Origin: Betaproteobacteria bacterium
GTDB taxonomy: Bacteria; Pseudomonadota; Gammaproteobacteria; Burkholderiales; Burkholderiaceae_C
Assembly (NCBI GenBank): GCA_013289985.1
Contig: JABCYW010000034.1
Location: 1-48,117 of the forward strand
Direction of reading: 5' to 3'
Length of the DNA: 48,117 bases
Position 1 is the stretch's first letter; each line of letters begins with the position of its first letter. The notes beneath the pieces are model-generated. The model made no database searches, was not told the DNA's origin, and saw only the letters and a list, made by a program, of their open reading frames with translations. Position numbers and translations under genes: made by a program. Below, piece after piece: positions 42,916 to 48,117 of the stretch.

Positions 42916-44145
42916 TCACCGGGCTCCGGCCAGTTCCATGAGCATCCGTGACAGCAGATAGAGCCGCGGCACGACGCTCTCGACCTCGGCGTATTCGTCC
43001 GGCGTGTGGATGCCGCCGCCCACGATGCCGAAGCCGTCGAGTGTGGGGGTGCCGGCGCCGGCGGACAAGCTCGAATCGGCGGCACCTCCACTGCCCTCGA
43101 GCGTGAGCTTGCGTCCGATCTCGCCGTAGATCGCCTGCGCCTTGGCTGCAAGTTGGTCAGTCGCCGCGCTGCGCGGCATCGGCGGGAAGCCACGCACCAG
43201 CGTCGTCTTCACTTCCGTGTCGGGAATCAGCTTGTCGGCTGACACACGCGCAAGGTCGCGCTCCACCCGGTCGAATTCCTCCGGAACCGTCACACGCACG
43301 TCGGCGAAGGCGGTGGCATGGTCGGGGATGACGTTGGTGGCGTCCCCGGCCTGGAGCACGGTGACGTTGAAGGTCGTCTGCCTGGCGCTGTCGCCGAGCT
43401 TGCCGAGTTGCAGTACCTGGTGCGCCAATTCGGTGGCGGCGTTGCGGCCCGACTCGGGCGCGACGCCCGCATGCGCCGCCTTGCCCTTCACCTCGATCTG
43501 CACCGTGCCGCTGCCCTTGCGCCACACGACGAGACCGTCGGCGGGCCGGCCGGGTTCCAGGTTGAGGGTGACGTCATGCTGCCGGGCCTCGCGCTCGATC
43601 AGGGCCCGCGTGCCTTTGGAGCCGGTCTCCTCGTTGGTGTTGAGCAGGAGCGTGACCTGCCCATACTGCTGGAAGTCGAGCTTCTGCAGGATCTTCATCG
43701 CATACAGACCCATCACCACCCCGCCCTTGTCGTCCATCACGCCGGGGCCGTAGGCGCGATTGCCCTGGATGTGGAACGGCTTGGCGCGGGCGGTGCCGTC
43801 CTTGAAGACGGTGTCCATGTGGGCCATCAGCAGGATGCGCGCCTTGCCCGCGCCTTTCCATGTCGCGACGATGTTGTTGCCGATCGCCGGTGCGGCGGGG
43901 ACTGTCTCCACGTTGGCGCCGGCCGCGCGCAGTTCGTCGGCAACGATGGTCCCGACCTGGCCCAGCCCGGCCTCGTCACCGGTGCCCGAGTCGATGTTGA
44001 CGAGGCGTTCGAGCAGATGCAGCGCGTCGCCGCGATAGCCCTCGGCGGCGGACAGTACCTGGGGGTTCGCGTCGGCAGCGCAGGACAGGCGTGCCGCGCA
44101 CAGCAGCATCGCTGCGAAGGGGAGGGCGAGACGGGATGATTTCAT
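42916..44145 (-). CDS. Exported M20 carboxypeptidase (CPG2-like)
   Basis: The 409-residue product has a signal peptide (about 1-23, LSCA-AD) and the M20 metallopeptidase motifs MAHMDTVF (zinc His and Asp), VMDDKGG (bridging Asp), NTNEETGS (catalytic Glu) and the terminal GGGIHTPDEY His. It resembles glutamate carboxypeptidase CPG2, which removes C-terminal Glu from folates or peptides. The dimerisation domain is present (about 215-330). Periplasmic. It is 58 nt upstream of the 700-residue gene on the same strand. Confidence 0.9.
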   Translation of the reverse strand: MKSSRLALPFAAMLLCAARLSCAADANPQVLSAAEGYRGDALHLLERLVNIDSGTGDEAGLGQVGTIVADELRAAGANVETVPAAPAIGNNIVATWKGAGKARILLMAHMDTVFKDGTARAKPFHIQGNRAYGPGVMDDKGGVVMGLYAMKILQKLDFQQYGQVTLLLNTNEETGSKGTRALIEREARQHDVTLNLEPGRPADGLVVWRKGSGTVQIEVKGKAAHAGVAPESGRNAATELAHQVLQLGKLGDSARQTTFNVTVLQAGDATNVIPDHATAFADVRVTVPEEFDRVERDLARVSADKLIPDTEVKTTLVRGFPPMPRSAATDQLAAKAQAIYGEIGRKLTLEGSGGAADSSLSAGAGTPTLDGFGIVGGGIHTPDEYAEVESVVPRLYLLSRMLMELAGAR

Positions 44146-44278
44146 GCGGCACCTTTGAAGCGATGTGGCATTGCAGTCATTCCGCCACGCTGACCGGCAG
44201 CATCGTATCGCGCCGCGGAGCAACCGGAATCCAGGCGTGCCGAGTTCCCGATCCGCGCGGGGGGAGCGATGCACCCGG

Positions 44279-44584
44279 CTACACGATGCGCAGCGCGATG
44301 GTGGTCGCGGAGAAGACGATGGTCAAGCAGACCTCCAGCGCGGCGACCAGCGCGGCGGGTATGGCGATCCAGGACGATGCGCCGCAGGCGTAGAGGAGCG
44401 CAGATGAGCCCAGCGACACCCCCGCCAGGAGCGCGTGGACCTTGACATAGTGGGGCAGCCAGCGACGCAGCGCCTCGATGTTGGAGACGAACATCGCATG
44501 CTGCAGGAAGACGTCGCCGTGCGGCTCGCGTGCGATGCCAACCGGCAACAGGTAGCGCAACAGAAGTGAATGGCTCGACTGCAT
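44279..44584 (-). CDS. Small membrane protein
   Basis: The 101-residue product has two C-terminal helices (about 48-72 and 76-98, LLAGVSLGSSALLYACG and AALVAALEVCLTIVFSA) after a soluble N-terminus. A GTG at 44608 would add eight residues. No family is recognised. It follows the phosphoribosyltransferase divergently. Confidence 0.55.
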   Translation of the reverse strand: MQSSHSLLLRYLLPVGIAREPHGDVFLQHAMFVSNIEALRRWLPHYVKVHALLAGVSLGSSALLYACGASSWIAIPAALVAALEVCLTIVFSATTIALRIV

Positions 44585-44769
44585 GGCCTGGGACGCTCGT
44601 TCCGTCACGCGGAGACTAGCCGACGGCGCGGTGGAGCGCCAGGCGGATCACCCAGAAACCGGACATCGACAGGGGACGGATGCGTGTCGCCCGAGGGCGC
44701 ACCGCCGCCCGGGAATCGGAGCACCATTGCAGAGGCTGCTTCGAGGTGGAAAACGTGGAGGATTGCTCC

Positions 44770-45423
44770 GTGACGCTACCGTTCGCGAATCGCGCCGAGG
44801 CGGGTCGCCTGCTCGGCAGGAGCCTTCAGGCCGAACACCTGCAGGGGCCGCTGGTGGTTGTGGCGCTGCCTCGCGGCGGCGTGCCGGTGGCTGCCGAGGT
44901 GGCGCGCTGTCTGGGGGCGCCGCTGGATCTGTTGATCGTGCGCAAGATCGGCGCGCCCTGGCAACCCGAGCTGGCGGTGGCCGCGATTGTCGACGGTACT
45001 CCGCCGATGATCGTGATCGACGAAGACATCAGCGCGGCCACCGGCGCCGACGCCGCCTACATCGAGAGCCAGGCCGCTGTCGGGCAGCGCGAGCTCGAAC
45101 GTCGGCGCGAGATCTATTTGCACGGACGCACGCCGCTGGCACCGGCAGGCAAGACGGTCATCCTGGTCGACGACGGCATCGCCACCGGTACCACGGTGCG
45201 CGCGGCGATGAAGGCATTGCGACGGCGTGGGGCGACAAAGGTGCTGCTGGCGATACCGGTCGCACCGCACGACACGCTGATGGCCTTGCGCGGTTCGTGC
45301 GACCACATCGTTTGCCTGGCCGAGCCACGGCCGTTTCGCGCGGTCGGAATTCACTACGTGGATTTCCATCAGGTGAGCGACGGGGAAGTGATGGCGGCGT
45401 TCGACAGGGGGCTGCAGGAATGA
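44770..45423 (+). CDS. Phosphoribosyltransferase family protein
   Basis: The 217-residue product has the PRPP-binding loop ILVDDGIATGTT (131-142) and the upstream ALPRGGVPVAAEVA and VRKIGAPWQPELAVAAI segments of the stand-alone type I phosphoribosyltransferases related to erythromycin-esterase-linked and ComFC-like proteins. The base or acceptor is unknown. A GGAGG site lies 8 nt before the GTG at 44770; the frame open further upstream is not supported. Confidence 0.85.
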   Translation: MTLPFANRAEAGRLLGRSLQAEHLQGPLVVVALPRGGVPVAAEVARCLGAPLDLLIVRKIGAPWQPELAVAAIVDGTPPMIVIDEDISAATGADAAYIESQAAVGQRELERRREIYLHGRTPLAPAGKTVILVDDGIATGTTVRAAMKALRRRGATKVLLAIPVAPHDTLMALRGSCDHIVCLAEPRPFRAVGIHYVDFHQVSDGEVMAAFDRGLQE

Positions 45424-45614
45424 GGAAGGAACGCGCAGTGGATGTCCGCGTCGGCGCGGCGGAAAGTGCCGTCTCATCGAGAACCGATTCCGAACCGCGT
45501 GAATTCGTGCCGCAACTGGACCAGCTCCAAGTGAGATCATGCGGCTGAGGTCCATCCGTGCCACGCGTTCGCCGATCGAGGAACCGGGCAAGCAGAAACC
45601 GAGAGGGTCGGTGT

Positions 45615-46769
45615 ATGAAAGTCAAATCAGACCGTGTGCCGCTTGCCGAGGTGCGGGATCTCCTCCACATCGGCAGCCCACTTCCGTTTCGGGTTCTCGA
45701 CGCGCAGGAGAGACTGCTCCTGAACGAAGGGCAGGTGATCCTGGACGAGGCGCAGTTCGAGGCCCTGATCGAACGCGGTGCGTGGGCCGAACGCGCCAAG
45801 GTGGATGCGGAGCGCAAGGCACGGGCGGCCGCGGCCACGGCGCCCATCGTTGTGCAGCTGTCGCTGTTCGATCGCTGGGAGCGTCTGCTGTGGCAGTTCG
45901 ACAAACTCGCGCGTGGCGTGGTGCGCCGAGAACTGCCCGGTGCCGATCTGCCCCCGTTCCTCGCCGCGCTGAGCGCGCTGGTCGACCGCGACCCGGACAT
46001 TGCCCTCTTTCTCTGTACCCGCCAGGAAGATCACCGCTTCGCGCTCTACCCGTTGCGCCATTCGATCCACTGCGCGGTGCTGGCGACGCTGGCCGCACGT
46101 CAGCTGGGTTGGGACACGGGCCGCATTGACGCCCTGGGATGTGCGGCGCTCTCCATGAACCTGGGAATCCTCGAGTTGCAGGCAGTCATGGCCGAACAGG
46201 ATGACCCGCCGACGAAAAAGCAACTGGACCAGATCCGCGCCCATCCGGAGGCGGCGGTCGCGCTGTTGCGTTCGGCAGGCATCGTCGATGAAGACTGGCT
46301 GAGCATCGTCGCCGATCATCACGAGCGCAAGGGCGGCGGCGGCTATCCGAGGGGCAAGGCCGAGGTTCATTCGAGCGCCCAGGTGCTGCGCGGCATCGAC
46401 GTCTACATGGCCAAGATCAGTCCTCGCGCGAAGCGACCGGGTCTCACGCCACAACTCGCGGTGCGCCAGCTTTTCCAGCAAGACCCTGGCGATCCGCTGT
46501 CGATGGCGGTCATCAAGACGCTGGGCGTGCATCCGCCCGGCAGCCTGGTCAAGCTGCGCTCCGGCGAAATCGCCGTGGCCATTCGAAGGCCTGCGGCTGG
46601 CACCCACCCCCTGGTTGCGACATTGAGCGACAGAAACGGCAAGCCCTGCGGGGAGACGCATCGTCGAAACACGGCCGAGCCCGACTACGGCGTCGAGGCG
46701 CCATTGGCCAGTTCCAAGGAATTCGCGCGGATCATGCCTGAGCGTGTCTATGGCCTGGTGAGCGCGTGA
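45615..46769 (+). CDS. Degenerate HD-GYP domain protein
   Basis: The 384-residue product aligns with HD-GYP c-di-GMP phosphodiesterases over about residues 145-320: HS at 149-150, AHPEAA with His210, then HHERKGGGGYPRG (235-247), all normal. The catalytic HD pair, usually in LLHDIGK, reads ALSMNLG (178-184), and DVYDA reads DVYMA (262-266). Loss of the HD residues predicts no hydrolysis, leaving a possible c-di-GMP-binding or pseudo-enzyme role. N-terminal 120 residues form an uncharacterised module (PilZ-like beta elements around 22-60). Neither cyclase is adjacent. Confidence 0.8.
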   Translation: MKVKSDRVPLAEVRDLLHIGSPLPFRVLDAQERLLLNEGQVILDEAQFEALIERGAWAERAKVDAERKARAAAATAPIVVQLSLFDRWERLLWQFDKLARGVVRRELPGADLPPFLAALSALVDRDPDIALFLCTRQEDHRFALYPLRHSIHCAVLATLAARQLGWDTGRIDALGCAALSMNLGILELQAVMAEQDDPPTKKQLDQIRAHPEAAVALLRSAGIVDEDWLSIVADHHERKGGGGYPRGKAEVHSSAQVLRGIDVYMAKISPRAKRPGLTPQLAVRQLFQQDPGDPLSMAVIKTLGVHPPGSLVKLRSGEIAVAIRRPAAGTHPLVATLSDRNGKPCGETHRRNTAEPDYGVEAPLASSKEFARIMPERVYGLVSA

Positions 46770-46799
46770 GCTCCGAAGCGAGGCGCGCGTCGAGACCGG

Positions 46800-46962
46800 A
46801 GGGGTCTGGCTCCCGCCGGATGACGCTGCCCTGCGGCTGACGGCGTCGCGGGCGGGTGCCTGACCCCGATCGCGCGAGTTCCCGGCGCACGATCGGGGTC
46901 AGGCGCCGCCCCGGGATGTCGTTGGCGTTCCGGCCACCGATGCCGGGCGGAGCCGGACCCCT
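46800..46962. repeat. Two-level inverted repeat upstream of eutB
   Basis: An outer pair, 46800-46813 and 46949-46962 (AGGGGTCTGGCTCC with GGAGCCGGACCCCT, 13 of 14 matching), encloses a perfect inner 15-bp pair at 46858-46872 and 46890-46904 (GCCTGACCCCGATCG). The inner stem extends imperfectly by about six GC pairs. The GCCTGACCCC/GGGGTCAGGC core recalls REP-type palindromes known in betaproteobacteria. It could be a terminator for the preceding gene or a mobile palindrome. Confidence 0.7.
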
Positions 46963-46980
46963 TGAGGTATCTTCCGAGGC

Positions 46981-48117
46981 ATGAGCTACCGCGCCACGAT
47001 CGGCCACCACGTCCACGGCTTCGCCGACCTGCGCGAGCTGATGGGCAAGGCCGGTCCCGCCCGCTCGGGCGACCAGCTGGCGGGCGTCGGCGCGGAGACG
47101 GCGCAGGAGCGCGTCGCGGCGCAGGCGGCGCTGGCCGACGTGCCGCTGGCCACGTTCCTGACGCAGGCGGTGGTGCCCTACGAAAGCGACGAGGTCACGC
47201 GGCTGATCATCGACGGCCACGACGCCGCCGCGTTCGCGCCGGTGCGCCACCTCACCGTGGGCGGCCTGCGCGACTGGCTGCTGTCGGACGCCGCCACGGC
47301 CGCGTCCCTGGCGGCGCTCGCGCCCGGCCTCACGCCCGAGATGGTGGCGGCGGTGAGCAAGATCATGCGCAACCAGGACCTGGTGCTCGTGGCGAGCCGC
47401 TGCAGCGTGGTCACGCGCTTCCGCAACACGCTGGGCCTGCCCGGCTCGCTGGCCGTGCGCCTGCAGCCCAACCATCCTACCGACAGCGCCGCCGGCATCC
47501 TGGCCAGCATCGTCGACGGCCTGATGTACGGCGCCGGCGACGCCGTGATCGGCATCAACCCCGCGGCCGACAGCGTGCCGCAGCTGGTGCGGCTGCTGCG
47601 CCTGCTGGACGACCTCATCGCCGGCCAGAAGATCCCCACACAGGCCTGCGTGCTCACACACGTCACCAACACCCTGCGCGCCATCGAGCAGCGCGCACCG
47701 GTGGATCTCGTGTTCCAGTCCATCGCCGGCACCGAGCAGGCCAACTGCGGCTTCGGCGTGTCGCTGGCGCTGCTGGACGAGGCGCATGCGGCCGCCCTGG
47801 CGCTGCGGCGCGGCCCGCTGGGCGACAACGTGATGTATTTCGAGACGGGGCAGGGCAGCGCGCTGTCGGCCAACGCGCACCACGGCGTCGACCAGCAGAC
47901 GCTGGAGGCGCGCGCCTACGCGGTGGCGCGGCGCTACCGGCCGCTGCTGGTCAACACGGTCGTGGGCTTCATCGGCCCGGAGTACCTGTATGACGGCAAG
48001 CAGATCATCCGCGCCGGCCTGGAGGATCACTTCTGCGGCAAGCTGCTGGGCCTGCCCATGGGCTGCGACATCTGCTACACCAACCATGCCGAGGCCGACC
48101 AGGACGACATGGACACG
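46981..48117 (+). CDS. eutB: Ethanolamine ammonia-lyase large subunit (5' part)
   Basis: The 379 codons seen match the EutB heavy chain from its N-terminus (SYRATIGHHVHGFADLRELMGKA) through NHPTDSAAGI and QTLEARAYAVA to MGCDICYTNHAEADQDDM near the end of the window. The protein normally has about 455-465 residues, so about 80 are beyond the edge. With EutC it splits ethanolamine to acetaldehyde and ammonia using adenosylcobalamin. EutC and a permease would be expected just downstream. GAGG lies 2 nt before the ATG, so initiation may be weak. No stop or frameshift is seen. Confidence 0.95.
   Translation, partial: MSYRATIGHHVHGFADLRELMGKAGPARSGDQLAGVGAETAQERVAAQAALADVPLATFLTQAVVPYESDEVTRLIIDGHDAAAFAPVRHLTVGGLRDWLLSDAATAASLAALAPGLTPEMVAAVSKIMRNQDLVLVASRCSVVTRFRNTLGLPGSLAVRLQPNHPTDSAAGILASIVDGLMYGAGDAVIGINPAADSVPQLVRLLRLLDDLIAGQKIPTQACVLTHVTNTLRAIEQRAPVDLVFQSIAGTEQANCGFGVSLALLDEAHAAALALRRGPLGDNVMYFETGQGSALSANAHHGVDQQTLEARAYAVARRYRPLLVNTVVGFIGPEYLYDGKQIIRAGLEDHFCGKLLGLPMGCDICYTNHAEADQDDMDT

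Overview
The window is about 48 kb of chromosome from a high-GC betaproteobacterium, most likely Burkholderiales (Comamonadaceae or a Rubrivivax/Variovorax-like relative). This rests on strong third-position G/C, ketone-body/PHB genes, a tctBA pair, small Ala/Lys-rich exported proteins and typical Burkholderiales housekeeping genes. The genus is inference. I see no rRNA, tRNA, transposase, phage gene or CRISPR array.

Region 1 (1-6.2 kb): MAPEG protein, GIY-YIG-like protein, two small hypothetical genes, then an isochorismatase-family hydrolase divergent from a TetR regulator with two matching 14-bp palindromic sites between them. A GFA-family protein and an MFS exporter converge on a 276-bp nested inverted-repeat element whose ends supply both stop codons. 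A membrane-anchored CheY-like regulator follows.

Region 2 (6.2-10.4 kb): a minus-strand cluster, scoA-scoB-adc-bdhA-HAD phosphatase-YgjP-like metallopeptidase, interconverting 3-hydroxybutyrate, acetoacetate, acetoacetyl-CoA and acetone.

Region 3 (10.8-25.4 kb): a signalling region. Its core is a tight operon of an NMT1/SsuA-type periplasmic binding protein, a HAMP-PAS-PAS-PAS-GGDEF diguanylate cyclase, a second NMT1-type binding protein and a GAF-PAS-PAS-PAS protein with no output domain. A few kb on, an unrelated LivK-type binding protein overlaps the start codon of a MASE1-PAS-PAS-PAS-GGDEF cyclase. Neither module has a permease or ATPase gene in the window. I infer that orphan binding proteins here act as ligand sensors for c-di-GMP synthesis. 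Between and after the modules lie several exported hypothetical proteins with visibly less G/C-biased codons.

Region 4 (25.7-37.1 kb): NYN-LOTUS protein, CYTH protein, tctBA, tandem paralogous exported proteins, MOSC protein, trpS with a C-terminal extension, an esterase, a 47-residue basic protein, a metallophosphoesterase and glycerate 2-kinase.

Region 5 (37.1-48.1 kb): more accessory in character. It holds two gene-poor stretches with dispersed repeats, hypothetical proteins, an SDR, a 700-residue membrane protein of mixed architecture, a periplasmic M20 carboxypeptidase, a phosphoribosyltransferase and a degenerate HD-GYP protein. A second structured inverted repeat precedes the 5' part of eutB, which runs off the end.
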